Positions 26,545-36,900 of a stretch of 47,005 bases of DNA are shown piece by piece. The stretch is from positions 1 to 47,005 of the forward strand of contig CALXOV010000065.1 in the NCBI GenBank assembly GCA_944390105.1, written 5' to 3'. Numbering within the stretch: the stretch's first letter is position 1; each line of letters begins with the position of its first letter. A program made the translations under genes and the position numbers. The stretch is from an uncultured Succinivibrionaceae bacterium. GTDB taxonomy: Bacteria > Pseudomonadota > Gammaproteobacteria > Enterobacterales > Succinivibrionaceae. The notes under the pieces were generated by a model. The model saw only the letters and a program-made list of their open reading frames with translations, was not told where the DNA came from and ran no database searches.

Positions 26545-27252
26545 TTATTCACCTTGCTGTAAAAACTCCAGCGCCTGCCGCGCAGCTGCTTGTTCTGCGC
26601 GACGACGCGAAGTACCTGAGCCTTGGAACAACTGCGCACAACCGACAATCTTGGCTGACACAAAGAAAGTTTGGTTATTATCGGCTCCGGTAATCTTATC
26701 TACAGTGTATATGGGCAGCGCTTTATGCTCCCCCTGCAGAAGCTCCTGTAGCTGCGATTTAGCGTCCTTTTGATTGACGTTAGGACTTATCTCAGCAAGC
26801 CGCGTCTTAAACCAAGTTAATACCACCTGATTGACGATGGCATAATCTTGATTGGTATCTAAAAACATTGCGCCAATCATAGACTCAACCGCATCGGCAA
26901 GCAGGGAATCACGCCGTGAGCCGCCAGATTTCAGCTCACCCGGCCCCAAACGCAACTTGTCGCCTAAATTAAATTCGCGCGCCATAGCAGCTAAGGTCGT
27001 CTCACGCACTAATGACGAGCGCATGCGTGTTAAATCACCTTCCGGGCACTGCGGGAACATATCAAAAAGCTTTTTTCCAATGATAAGCCCTAAGATGGCA
27101 TCGCCTAAAAACTCTAATCGCTCATTGTGCTCAGCACCGTAACTGCGGTGCGTCAAGGCCCGATCTAAATAAGCAATATTCTGAAACCCATAGCCGATGA
27201 CAGTTTCTAAAATCTGCAGACTGCGTTCACGTGCCGCTTCTATTTTAAACAT
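26545..27252 (-). CDS. rnc: Ribonuclease III
   Basis: RNase III cuts double-stranded RNA in rRNA precursors and many mRNAs. The 235-residue protein has the catalytic signature ERLEFLGDAILGL at 41-53, the second acidic cluster DAVESMIGAMFLD with the metal-binding Asp and Glu, and a C-terminal double-stranded-RNA-binding domain (DAKSQLQELLQGEHKALPIY through RRRAEQAAARQALEFL). Its ribosome binding site GGAGG lies inside the end of lepB; start and stop are two bases apart. Length is normal (E. coli 226). Confidence 0.96.
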   Translation of the reverse strand: MFKIEAARERSLQILETVIGYGFQNIAYLDRALTHRSYGAEHNERLEFLGDAILGLIIGKKLFDMFPQCPEGDLTRMRSSLVRETTLAAMAREFNLGDKLRLGPGELKSGGSRRDSLLADAVESMIGAMFLDTNQDYAIVNQVVLTWFKTRLAEISPNVNQKDAKSQLQELLQGEHKALPIYTVDKITGADNNQTFFVSAKIVGCAQLFQGSGTSRRRAEQAAARQALEFLQQGE

Positions 27253-27254
27253 GG

Positions 27255-28172
27255 CTAATCGATGCCTCCCATGCGTTCAAATCTAATGCCAGACGGCATC
27301 CAAGAAGGCAGCAGGCTGGTGCTGTCGTGCGCAAACTCTAAAGACAGCCAAATGCCTATCGTCTTTCCAATAATATAATCACGCGGCACAAAGCCCCAGA
27401 AACGGCTGTCGCGGCTGTTGTCACGATTATCGCCCATTACGAAATAGCAGTCCTCCGGCACTACCCAAGTACCTAAAAAGCCGCCTTCCTGGCGATAATA
27501 ATGTTGCAGAAATTCAGGAGCGCGCGGATTTACTAAGGCTTGATGCGTTATCTCCCCTAAGGTTTCCTTGAGGACTAAATAGGTTTCGCTGTAGCCTAAC
27601 CCCTCTTCAATATACTCTCCAGCAACACTTACCGGCACGGGTACCGGTTGAGCAGAAGCATCGGAACGAGCTGCTGCCGGTTTAATGTAAATTTGCTTAT
27701 TGCGGTAGGTGATCTCATCGCCCGGCAGTCCCACCACCCGCTTAATATAGTCAACCTTGGTATCCTCAGGATACTTAAAGACGATGACATCCCCGCGTTG
27801 CGGCTCATCCGTACGGATCCAAGTAGCATTGGTTAATGGATTCTTAATGCCGTACGACCATTTAGTCACTGCAATAAAATCGCCAGACAGTAAAGTTGGC
27901 ATCATGGAGCCAGACGGAATACGGAAAGGCTCAATAATAAAAGCGCGGAATAAAAAGACGATCAGGATGATGGGAAAGAGGCTGGCCAGCTGACCCAAAA
28001 TGCCGGCAGGCTCCATCAGCGCCTTACGCTTTTTCTTATTGAAAGTAGGATCGCTCTGCTCTAAACGCGCGCAGTAAGCCAAACGCTGCGGTCTACGGTA
28101 GCGCCAATCAATAAAAAAGCAGATACCGGTCAGCACTGTGGCAATCACTAAAATTAAAGAAAAGGTATTCAT
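27255..28172 (-). CDS. lepB: Signal peptidase I
   Basis: LepB removes signal peptides at the periplasmic face of the inner membrane. The 305-residue protein has two membrane segments (about 4-22 and 62-80), the catalytic Ser89 in IPSGSMMPTL, the general base Lys144 in DYIKRVVGLPGDEI, and box E GDNRDNSRDSRFWGFV. It lies between lepA and rnc, the conserved order. A disordered linker rich in Pro, Ala and Ser (about 170-185) is slightly unusual but within family variation. Confidence 0.96.
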   Translation of the reverse strand: MNTFSLILVIATVLTGICFFIDWRYRRPQRLAYCARLEQSDPTFNKKKRKALMEPAGILGQLASLFPIILIVFLFRAFIIEPFRIPSGSMMPTLLSGDFIAVTKWSYGIKNPLTNATWIRTDEPQRGDVIVFKYPEDTKVDYIKRVVGLPGDEITYRNKQIYIKPAAARSDASAQPVPVPVSVAGEYIEEGLGYSETYLVLKETLGEITHQALVNPRAPEFLQHYYRQEGGFLGTWVVPEDCYFVMGDNRDNSRDSRFWGFVPRDYIIGKTIGIWLSLEFAHDSTSLLPSWMPSGIRFERMGGID

Positions 28173-28224
28173 GGCTTAAATCCTAACTAAGCTTTAGGCT
28201 AAGTTTATCGCCTTTTTGCTATGC

Positions 28225-30039
28225 TTATTTGTCCTTTCCAACCTTCAGAATAGCCAAGAAGGCTTCCTGCGGCACTTCGACACGGCCCAACTGCTTCATG
28301 CGTTTCTTACCGGCTTTCTGCTTTTCCAGCAGCTTGCGCTTACGTGTAATATCTCCGCCGTAGCACTTAGCCAGCACATCTTTACGTAGCGCTTTCACCG
28401 TGCAGCGTGCAATGATCTGGGCACCAATTGCTGCCTGAATGGCAATATCAAACATCTGCCGCGGGATCAGCTCGCGCATCTTCTCCACTAAAGCGCGCCC
28501 TTTTGACTGAGCTTCATCACGATGCACAATCAGTGCCAAGGCATCCACACGCTCACCGGCAATCAGAATATCAACGCGCACTAAATCACCACGCTCAAAG
28601 CGTTTAAATCCATAATCCAGTGAGGCATAACCGCGTGATACCGACTTTAAGCGATCAAAGAAATCCAGCACCACCTCAGACATCGGCAGCTCATAAGTTA
28701 AAGCTACCTGATCGCCGTGATAAACCATGCCTGTCTGCACGCCGCGCTTTTCCTGACAAAGCGTAATCACCGGTCCTACGTAAGCCGACGGCATCAGCAT
28801 GCGGCATTCAGCAATCGGCTCTTTAATCTGTGCGATATTACTGACAGGCGGCAAAGCAGCCGGGCTGTCAATATGTATCGTTTCGCCTGAGGTCAGATCC
28901 ACCTCATAAATTACAGTCGGTGCCGTGGTGATAAGGTTTAAGTTATACTCACGCTCCAAGCGCTCCTGAATGATTTCCATATGCAGCATACCAAGAAAGC
29001 CGCAACGGAAACCAAAGCCCAAAGCTTTAGAATTTTCCGGTTCAAAAAAGAGCGAAGCATCATTTAATGACAGCTTATCTAAGGCATCGCGGAAAGCATT
29101 GTAGTCATCGGTATCCACCGGAAACATGCCGGCATATACCTGCGGTTTAGCTTTCTGGAAGCCAGGCAGCGGTTCAGCCGCACCATTTTTAGCGTTAGTA
29201 ATCGTGTCGCCCACCGGAGCACCGTGAATAGTCTTCATACCGCAGACCACCCAACCGACTTCACCGCAGTTAAGTACCGGCACATCCACCCGCTTAGGCG
29301 TGGATACGCCTAAGCGCTCAACTTCCCACGTCTGTCCTGTAGACATAACCTTAATCTTATCGCCCTTGCGGATAGTGCCATTCTTCACGCGCACTAAGGA
29401 CACGACGCCCAAATAATCATCAAAATATGAATCAATGATCAGCGCCTGCAGCGGAGCATCCGCCTGGCCTTTTGGCGGCGGTACCTGCTGCACTAAACGC
29501 TCAAGTACATCAATAACCCCTAACCCGGTCTTAGCACTACAGCGGCAGGCATCATGTGCTTCAATACCGATGATGTCTTCTATCTCATCAATCACACGAT
29601 CCGGATCAGCTGCCGGCAGATCAATCTTATTTAAAACCGGGATCACTTCAAGATTGAGATCGATGGCCTGATAGCAATTAGCTAAAGTTTGTGCTTCCAC
29701 TCCCTGCCCAGCATCCACCACCAGCAGAGCACCTTCACAGGCAAACAACGAGCGCGATACCTCGTAAGCAAAGTCAACGTGACCTGGGGTATCAATGAAG
29801 TTAAGCTCATAGGTTTTACCGTCCTGTGCCTTATAATTTAAGGTAACCGCCTGAGCTTTAATGGTAATGCCGCGCTCACGCTCAATATCCATAGAATCGA
29901 GCACCTGCGCCTGCATTTCGCGGGCAGTCAGACCGCCGCATTCTTGAATAAAGCGATCGGATAAAGTCGATTTGCCGTGATCAATATGAGCAATAATGGA
30001 AAAGTTGCGGATTAAATTCTGGTCAATCGCCTCAGACAT
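28225..30039 (-). CDS. lepA: Elongation factor 4 (LepA)
   Basis: LepA is a translational GTPase that acts in initiation and ribosome biogenesis and can back-translocate ribosomes. The 604-residue product (E. coli 599) has G1 [10 protein letters not shown]2 RERGIT, G3 DTPGH, G4 NKID, and the LepA-specific C-terminus ending in [20 protein letters not shown]. The frame is open ten codons further upstream, but ATG 30039 follows AGGTAAGAG and matches the family start. It leads into lepB after 52 bases. Confidence 0.96.
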   Translation of the reverse strand: MSEAIDQNLIRNFSIIAHIDHGKSTLSDRFIQECGGLTAREMQAQVLDSMDIERERGITIKAQAVTLNYKAQDGKTYELNFIDTPGHVDFAYEVSRSLFACEGALLVVDAGQGVEAQTLANCYQAIDLNLEVIPVLNKIDLPAADPDRVIDEIEDIIGIEAHDACRCSAKTGLGVIDVLERLVQQVPPPKGQADAPLQALIIDSYFDDYLGVVSLVRVKNGTIRKGDKIKVMSTGQTWEVERLGVSTPKRVDVPVLNCGEVGWVVCGMKTIHGAPVGDTITNAKNGAAEPLPGFQKAKPQVYAGMFPVDTDDYNAFRDALDKLSLNDASLFFEPENSKALGFGFRCGFLGMLHMEIIQERLEREYNLNLITTAPTVIYEVDLTSGETIHIDSPAALPPVSNIAQIKEPIAECRMLMPSAYVGPVITLCQEKRGVQTGMVYHGDQVALTYELPMSEVVLDFFDRLKSVSRGYASLDYGFKRFERGDLVRVDILIAGERVDALALIVHRDEAQSKGRALVEKMRELIPRQMFDIAIQAAIGAQIIARCTVKALRKDVLAKCYGGDITRKRKLLEKQKAGKKRMKQLGRVEVPQEAFLAILKVGKDK

Positions 30040-30206
30040 ACTCTTACCTAATACTGACGCTTGGGACATGACCGCTCAGCACCTGCTGCTGCAGGCGCGG
30101 TCGATAAGCTGAAAAACTGCAAATTAAGCATTGAATTTTACCTGAAAACGCGGCAGAAACAAAGAAGCTAGCCTTGCGTCAATGCCGCCCAACCCAATGC
30201 TTCAGC

Positions 30207-31205
30207 TTACCGTGCCGGCGGAATCTTAGAGAGCACTAATTCAGCCAAACGCAGAGGAACTTCACCCACTACGGCATATTCAAAATCTGCCGCCGGCTTG
30301 CGCAAGACGGTAATCGTACCGTTATTGAGCGCCGGATAAAGCACCGACGTTTTTGCTGCGCGATATACGCGAAATGAACTCAATCCATCGGAAAATTCCA
30401 AGAAGTCAGGTACCGCCCCAGTCCCCGGCATTTTACCGGATGCAATCAACTCAAAGGGCTTAGGAATAGTGAGAATGGGCCACACTGCCTGTTTATCAAC
30501 ACTATCGCCAGACTGTGTTGCAGATACAAAGCGCGAGAACAACTCTTCCTGTACCGGAAACTGCATTTCATCCACATGCTGAATCTGCAGCGCTAAAAGT
30601 TTTGCCACTATCCCGCCTTGCGGTTCTAATACCGAAATCTCTACCGGCAGCGAAGTATCATCGTCTTTGGCAATTAAATAACCATAGCGCAGACCATCCT
30701 GCGGAGCCAGACGCAACAGAGATACCTTATGTCCGGCCAAACGCGCCCGTCCCGTAAAGACGCATACATAATCTTTAAAGGAAGTTCGTTTATCCAGCAG
30801 TCGATCCCAAATTAGAGTAGGATGCCAATTCAACTCATCTACCGCCTGACGCACCTGATTGAAGTCAAAGCCTTGACCATTGCGTAGCGCATAACCGCGG
30901 ATCTCACCATTTAAATGCTCCCAGAATGAGTACGTGTCATTCCCGCGACGAGCATGCACTAACAGATAAGGCGCTAAACCGGAACCATCAGAGCTGACTA
31001 CTGTAATTTTACCGTTAATATTGTGGTACGCCTCCTGCAGCTTGGCATATTCATTCAGACATGCAGTTGAAGAAGACACTTCCGCATCATTCTCCAACTG
31101 AACTGCAACAGATGACGGACAAAAGAAAACCGCAAGAGCTAAACTCAGCCCTGCGGCGGAGGATTTCAAAAATGAAGCGCGTCCTACGCGCAAAAAATTA
31201 TGCAT
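30207..31205 (-). CDS. rseB: Periplasmic sigma-E regulator RseB/MucB
   Basis: RseB binds the periplasmic part of the anti-sigma factor RseA, protects it from DegS, and releases it on sensing mislocalised LPS. The 332-residue product has a signal peptide (about 1-35, basic start, then LSLALAVFFCPSSVA). The two RseB domains follow: an N-terminal lipid-sensing beta structure (about 48-220) and a smaller C-terminal part that ends VVGEVPLRLAELVLSKI. It follows rseA by 11 bases. rseC, which often comes next, is absent; lepA follows after 167 bases. Confidence 0.88.
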   Translation of the reverse strand: MHNFLRVGRASFLKSSAAGLSLALAVFFCPSSVAVQLENDAEVSSSTACLNEYAKLQEAYHNINGKITVVSSDGSGLAPYLLVHARRGNDTYSFWEHLNGEIRGYALRNGQGFDFNQVRQAVDELNWHPTLIWDRLLDKRTSFKDYVCVFTGRARLAGHKVSLLRLAPQDGLRYGYLIAKDDDTSLPVEISVLEPQGGIVAKLLALQIQHVDEMQFPVQEELFSRFVSATQSGDSVDKQAVWPILTIPKPFELIASGKMPGTGAVPDFLEFSDGLSSFRVYRAAKTSVLYPALNNGTITVLRKPAADFEYAVVGEVPLRLAELVLSKIPPAR

Positions 31206-31216
31206 AAAAAATCTTA

Positions 31217-31834
31217 TTACTGAGCTGCCGAGTGCAGCACATAACCGCGCACATAATTATTAATGCGCTCTAATTCTTTCTGCTGCATTTGCCGCAGCAT
31301 TTCTGCATTAGGTTTAGTTCTGTCAGCAGCATTTTGATTCTGCGCCAGATTATTCAGATTAAGTACTATATCGCGATTATCATTCTGATAACTCGCAAGG
31401 CTCAAGCCGCTGACGGGACCTATAGTAGCACTTGCGGCCGGCTCAGATAAAGCCGGTACACTGCCGGCATTATAAGTCTGCCAACCGACTACCGTCACGG
31501 CAGCCACGGAGGCAGCCACTGCTATCTGCACCACAGCCATACCAGCTTTACGCAACAACGAGAAGCGACGCATTACGGGCAGCTTCTCAAGGGTTGGCTG
31601 CTCCACTAAATCAATTTCAGTACGCTCAACCTGAGCCATCACTTTGTCGGCAAAAGAGAGATCGACTTTGGGAGGAAGTTCATGACGCAACGCGCTGCCG
31701 ATCAGCGACCAATTTGCCAAATGCTGCTTTTCCTCGGCACTGGGGGCGCGCAATCTGCCTGCAGGGAGATTTTCTCCATCAAACGCCGCAGAAATTTTTT
31801 CTAAAATTTCAGTTTCGGTCTGATTGTTCTGCAT
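31217..31834 (-). CDS. rseA: Anti-sigma-E factor RseA
   Basis: RseA is a single-pass inner-membrane protein whose cytoplasmic N-terminus holds sigma-E inactive until cleaved by DegS and RseP. The 205-residue product has the N-terminal anti-sigma segment (LEKISAAFDGENLP, then NWSLIGSALRHE), one membrane segment at about 97-117 and a periplasmic C-terminal tail of about 85 residues. The start at 31834 is chosen because GGAGAG precedes it; a TTG four codons upstream is less likely. It lies 14 bases after rpoE. Confidence 0.9.
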   Translation of the reverse strand: MQNNQTETEILEKISAAFDGENLPAGRLRAPSAEEKQHLANWSLIGSALRHELPPKVDLSFADKVMAQVERTEIDLVEQPTLEKLPVMRRFSLLRKAGMAVVQIAVAASVAAVTVVGWQTYNAGSVPALSEPAASATIGPVSGLSLASYQNDNRDIVLNLNNLAQNQNAADRTKPNAEMLRQMQQKELERINNYVRGYVLHSAAQ

Positions 31835-31848
31835 AACACTCTCCAAAT

Positions 31849-32457
31849 TTAAGCCTGCTTGCCGGTTGCAAGCTGAGCCATGCGTTCTTCTATAAACTGT
31901 CGAGCTCTGAAAATCCGTGACCTTACGGTACCTATTGGAGTTTTCATCACCAGAGCAATGTCTTCATAGGACATGCCTTCAATTTCTCTTAAGGTGATAG
32001 CTTGTCGCAGTTCTTCCGGCAGCTGTTGCAGAGCATCAAAGATAACCTGTTCCAACTCAGCAGATTCCAGCAGTCTGTCTGGAGTATCCTGCGAGGTTAG
32101 AACACCCTGCGTATCCTGTGACTCAAACTCAGGAGCATCGACATCTAATGCGTAACGATGCTTCGAGCTGCCCTCAAGGAACGTCTTTGCTGTATTCACC
32201 GTGATGCGATACAGCCAAGTGTAGAACGAGCTCTCACCTCTGAAGCTTCCTAAAGCACGATATGCCTTAATGAAAGCTTCCTGCGCTACATCTCCTGCAT
32301 CCGCAGGATTGTTTACGAACTTATTAGCAATTTCGCAAACTTTATGCTGATAGCGCAGCACTAAGATGTTGTACGCTTGAACATCTCCCTGCTGCACGCG
32401 CTTGACGATTTCAGCATCAGATGACGATGCTATTTCGTTATCGGCATGCATTTTCAT
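31849..32457 (-). CDS. rpoE: Extracytoplasmic-stress sigma factor sigma-E
   Basis: Sigma-E directs RNA polymerase to genes for outer-membrane protein folding and LPS assembly. The 202-residue protein (E. coli 191) has region 2 (AYNILVLRYQHKVCEIANKFV, DAGDVAQEAFIKAYRALGSF, SFYTWLYRITVNTAKTFL) and region 4 (LPEELRQAITLREIEGMSYEDIALVM, PIGTVRSRIFRARQFI). The N-terminus is about ten residues longer than in E. coli; a second in-frame ATG two codons later is also possible. It heads the rseA-rseB series and has a sigma-E-type promoter just upstream. Confidence 0.96.
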   Translation of the reverse strand: MKMHADNEIASSSDAEIVKRVQQGDVQAYNILVLRYQHKVCEIANKFVNNPADAGDVAQEAFIKAYRALGSFRGESSFYTWLYRITVNTAKTFLEGSSKHRYALDVDAPEFESQDTQGVLTSQDTPDRLLESAELEQVIFDALQQLPEELRQAITLREIEGMSYEDIALVMKTPIGTVRSRIFRARQFIEERMAQLATGKQA

Positions 32458-32481
32458 GTTTAGTTTCCAACATCTGTCATC

Positions 32482-32511
32482 TCTAAGACCACACTATTTG
32501 CCGTTAGTTCC
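32482..32511 (-). promoter_or_regulatory. Sigma-E-type promoter of rpoE (autoregulation)
   Basis: On the minus strand GGAACTA (32511-32505) is followed after 16 bases by TCTTAGA (32488-32482). The sigma-E consensus is GGAACTT, 15-17 bases, then TCTGA or TCAAA. The site ends 25 bases before the rpoE start codon, the expected position for an autoregulated promoter. The -35 agrees in six of seven positions; the -10 is a partial match. Confidence 0.65.
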
Positions 32512-32572
32512 CAATTTATCGGCAATAAAAGCAGATCTACATCACAAATCAACAATATCTTAGATTCACAGC

Positions 32573-33649
32573 TCATAACAGTCTCTGTCTGCGAAGCGTT
32601 TCGTACAGCAACGAGCCTTTAATCAATCTGCAACCGCCATTTAATTTCTGTACCGGATATTTAGAGCAAATCTCAGTATAAATATCATCACTAAATTTGA
32701 TGTAATCAAACACCTGCAGCAAATGACAACACGCATCAGAGGGAATATCCTGCGTCAGCTCGGTCTTCAAATAACTGAACTGCGGGGTATCCAACAGCAA
32801 ATCAAATAAAATCATGTAGATAAAATATTCATACTCCCGAGCATCGTACTGACGGTGAAAAGCAAATAATATCATCAGCATCGTGCCTAACAGAGGATCT
32901 CCAGCTTTTGCATGAATAACACTGTTGAACTGATTGACACGAAAGTTATCGTCCCACGAAAAATAATAAGGGCTATGCGCAATAAACCGCTGTTCCAGAG
33001 CTGCGCTATCCCAGTGCTTAAACGCTAATTTTCCATGGCGCAGGAAGAAAAATAACTCTTTCTCAAAACAGTATGACGGCAACTTATTCAGTAGCAAAAT
33101 CGTAAAATCAAGCCATGTTCCTCCATAACAAAACAGTAAAGCAGTACGTACTAAATCGCACAGCAATGGGAATCGATGCATAGCTTCAAGCTTAAATGCA
33201 ATATCTTTAGGGAAATGCAAATATGCCTGTATGCTATCTTGATCTAAAAGCAAACGTACTGCTGTATCAGGATATTGATGTTGAATCGAAAGCTGACTCA
33301 CTGTCTGCATTAAGCCCCATGGCGCATTATTTGATTTGGCTTTTTGAAAAGTAGCTCCCTGATGCCAATACTGAATAATCTTATCCTCTAAATTAAGATC
33401 TGACTGCACCATCAATTCAGCACGTAAAGCCTGTAGTTGCGCCTTGTCCGGCAAATTATTTAAAAATTTATCCTGCAGGAGATGTACCGTTTTAGCTTGC
33501 TTGCGCAAAGCTTTGCTTGTTCTACGCTTAATTTTGCACAAACTTTCTGCATAGCGATAACTTTCAATGATGCGCCAACAGGCTGGCTTAATTTTAGTTG
33601 AACACAGAACCGATAATTCTGCAGTTAGTTCTTCACTACGCTGTTCCAT
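32573..33649 (-). CDS. Capsular polysaccharide synthesis-type glycosyltransferase
   Basis: The 358-residue product resembles the capsular polysaccharide synthesis glycosyltransferases of the GT32-like group. Diagnostic parts are KIIQYWHQG at 90-98, RLLLDQDSIQAYLHFPKDI, and LLCDLVRTALLFCYGGTWLDFTILL at 162-186. In that last block the family's SD..R..LL..YGG.W.D motif includes the metal-binding Asp pair. There is no membrane segment, so it is probably a cytoplasmic or peripheral enzyme acting on LPS or capsule intermediates. No clear ribosome binding site precedes the ATG. It is divergent from the mechanosensitive channel gene and co-oriented with rpoE, 115 bases upstream of it. Confidence 0.7.
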   Translation of the reverse strand: MEQRSEELTAELSVLCSTKIKPACWRIIESYRYAESLCKIKRRTSKALRKQAKTVHLLQDKFLNNLPDKAQLQALRAELMVQSDLNLEDKIIQYWHQGATFQKAKSNNAPWGLMQTVSQLSIQHQYPDTAVRLLLDQDSIQAYLHFPKDIAFKLEAMHRFPLLCDLVRTALLFCYGGTWLDFTILLLNKLPSYCFEKELFFFLRHGKLAFKHWDSAALEQRFIAHSPYYFSWDDNFRVNQFNSVIHAKAGDPLLGTMLMILFAFHRQYDAREYEYFIYMILFDLLLDTPQFSYLKTELTQDIPSDACCHLLQVFDYIKFSDDIYTEICSKYPVQKLNGGCRLIKGSLLYETLRRQRLL

Positions 33650-33827
33650 ATTTTGGGCTCAAAATTAGCTGTAGAAATTTACCGCAGACATCTGCTTGCA
33701 GTTGCTGCTAAACTGAAAAAAGCTGTAGTTACCTGCGCTCTGATGTATGAGGCTACAAGTTTTCTATTATACGTCACTGCAAGCCTGCCTTAAGTTGCCA
33801 GGGCTTTGATTATTCAGGCATGGCTCC

Positions 33828-33860
33828 TGTGCTATGATGATAGTTCGATCAATAATCGAA
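33828..33860 (+). promoter_or_regulatory. Extended -10 promoter and inverted repeat before the channel gene
   Basis: TGTGCTATGAT (33828-33838) contains an extended -10 (TGC-TATGAT). Six bases later comes the inverted repeat TTCGAT-CAATA-ATCGAA (33844-33860), which would cover the transcription start and could be an operator. The channel start codon is 73 bases further. The same eleven-base string occurs at 16207-16217. Confidence 0.4.
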
Positions 33861-33933
33861 ACATTTATGTTGTATTGATTTTTATTATTAAAACAATACT
33901 ACGACTACGATTTAAATAAGGCGGAGATACTGC

Positions 33934-36900
33934 ATGCGCCGGCTCAATTTCCTGTTCTATTTATGCTTTTATCTACTATCCTGCAGCATCACTTTCGCGG
34001 CGACAGCAAGTACTGTAGAAACATCCTTCGGTACTATTACATTGCCGACTGAAGAAGAAATTAATGCCGAAATCAGCCGCATCAATGATTCTTCCCAGAG
34101 TGCAGATGATAAAACTCTGCAGCTAAATGCCTTAAACAGCGCCAATAAAATCATTGATAAGTACTATCAAATCACAGAGCAGAGCGCAGAATTTGCACAA
34201 AATCAGAAAAATGCAGCTCGTACTCTAGACCAATTAGAAAATGAGCTGTATACAGCAAATCAGCAGTATAAAGCAGATCCGCCAGATCTGCAGCAGCTTG
34301 ATCTAAAAGCAGTAGAACAACTCATTGACGAACTCAATCAAGAGCAGCAAAGTACCCAGCATGCTTTAAGTGAGGCCAATGCTGATTTTATTGCCATTCA
34401 GACGCTACCCAACCGCGCCCAGACCACTATTGCTGCCAATAACAGCCGCATTTCAACTTTAATTAGTGAACTTTCTGCCACCACCCCGCTTACGGACGCT
34501 TTAGATTACCGCCTCAAAGCCCTTGAGCTCTACGTGTGTCAGCAAGAAAACGCTCTGCTACAGAATGAGCTAAATGCACAAAATACCCTGCAGGATATCG
34601 CTAACTATAAAATCCGTATCAATACTTTAAAGAACGACTATCTTACCGCCCAGCTACGCGCGGCACAGGCTTTGCAAAATAAGCTGATTGCCAAAAATTT
34701 AGTTACTACAGACAGTAGTGCCAATACGCAGGACTTAAGCCCGGAACTTGCCAAACAACTAGAAACCAATCAAACCATTGCAGGATATATTGATAAGCAG
34801 TTGCAGGACAATGCCCGTATGGAGCAGGAGCTTCACGATGTAGAAACGGCGCTTAATTCTGTCCGCCAAATCCGCAAAACCTTAAATGATCAAGTTACCG
34901 GAGTTAACGGCAACTTAATGCTCTCGCGGCTACTCAATCGCCAACAAAGTGAAATTCCGACGGTTAAAGTATCCTTCAACCTAGATGAGTTGATCCCCAA
35001 CTTAAATCTGTGGCTGTATGATTTAAGAAATTACCGCAACGAACTCTTTGATACTGAAAGCTACGTAAAAAGCTTGATCAGCAAGACTCCAGCCTTAGCT
35101 GAGCATCAAAAAGAACTGGAAGATTTAGTGCGTCACCGCCGTTCGCTCTTTGATAAGCTCAATCAAAGCATGACGACCGCACTTAATCAAGCCATAAACC
35201 TCAAGCTGAAAAATACCGAATTACAGCAAATCACGGCGGAAGTTAACTCCACAATTAATGATCATTTATTTTGGCTGACCAGCAATCTGCCTTTAGGCAA
35301 AGATTTTATTTTTGCCTTTATACCCACACTAAAAATGCAGCTCAACACGGTGTTAACTCAATTCAACAGCAATAACTTCTATAAAAATGCACTGCAGGCT
35401 TTGGTGACGCTGCTGCTCCCTCTGCTGACAATCGCGCTACTGGCCAGAGTAGGACGCGATTTTTTGATCAAAAACGACAATCTGCTGGCACAACGTTTGG
35501 ACAAGCCCAATGATGCTTACTACGTAACACCGCTGGCCTTATTAATACGCTTTGCACTTTCAATTCCGAAAATTGCCTTAATCAGTGCAGGCGGGTCAAT
35601 AATCATTTACTTTGCCGTAAACTCCCTTAGCGATCAAATGCAGGTCATGCGCATGCTGATATTGCATGTGGCCGTTTTCATTTTCTTCTTAGATATCTTA
35701 AAGCCCAACTCTTTATTCCAGCGCCACTATGCCTTTGCACCGCGAGAAATTGAACGGCAGCGTACGCTACTAGATAAAATTTGGCTAGCGATCGTACCCA
35801 TCCTGATCGTCGCTAACATACGCGAACTCAATCCCACCGCGATCAATAACGACATGATCGGCTACTGCATCATGCTGCTGTGCTGTCTCTACCTTACCTA
35901 TATTGCAGTACGCTCACTAAAAGAGGAATTTACTGAGCGCGAAATGAGTATAGGCTCTTGGCTGAGCGGGCTGCTCATCATTGTTATTCCATTGACCTTA
36001 TTGATCATGTTGGCCTTAGGCTACTACTACACTGTTGTTAAGCTAGTAAACCGCATTGCATTTTCTATTTATATCTGCCTCGCTTACATCATTGTCAGCA
36101 ACACAGTAAGACGCACTCTCTTTGTCGCCGAAAACCGCATGCTGCGCAAAGCGCGGGAAAACTTCATGCAAAATAAATTGGCGATAGTTGATAAAGGTAA
36201 CCACAAAGTGTCGTTGCCGAGCAACTTGCAGAAGGAACAGCGGCGTAAAAAACTTGATTCTCTGCGTTTAGAGCTTATCAATACTAAGGCATTTAAGCTT
36301 ATTAATGTGTTCCTGCTCTGCGGCACTGCCATCGTACTGTACCTGCAATGGAATGATTTAGCAGGTGTGCTCAACTATTTAGATACAGTATATCTGTGGA
36401 AGGATGAAAGCTTTGTCAACGGCGTAATGGTGCTGAATAAAGCTTTAACGTTGGCAGATATCTTGATTGCGCTATTAGTATTAGTCATCACGGTAGTACT
36501 CAACCGCAACCTGCCGGCACTCATGGAGCGCCTATTCATGCTACGTCCCAATCCGCGCTTTAAGAGTACCAGCTACACTGTCAGAATCTTATCCTCTTAT
36601 GTGATTATTGCTCTAGGTGTGATTTTTGCAGCCGGCGCACTCGGCATCAGCTGGGACAATCTACAGTGGCTGGTTGCCGCCCTATCCGTAGGCTTGGGCT
36701 TTGGTTTACAGGAAATTTTCGCCAACTTCGTCTCGGGTATCATTATTCTGTTTGAACGCCAAATCCGCGTCGGCGATATCGTGACCTTAAACGGCTTATC
36801 CGGTACAGTTAATAAGATAAGAATCCGCGCCACTACCATCATCTCCTTTGACAATAAGGAAGTGATGATCCCAAACCGTGAATTCATTACTTCTGCACTT

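Noticed and set aside
26852-27142. Plus-strand frame of 96 codons over rnc
   Set aside because: It is antisense to a certain gene and shows only shadow composition.
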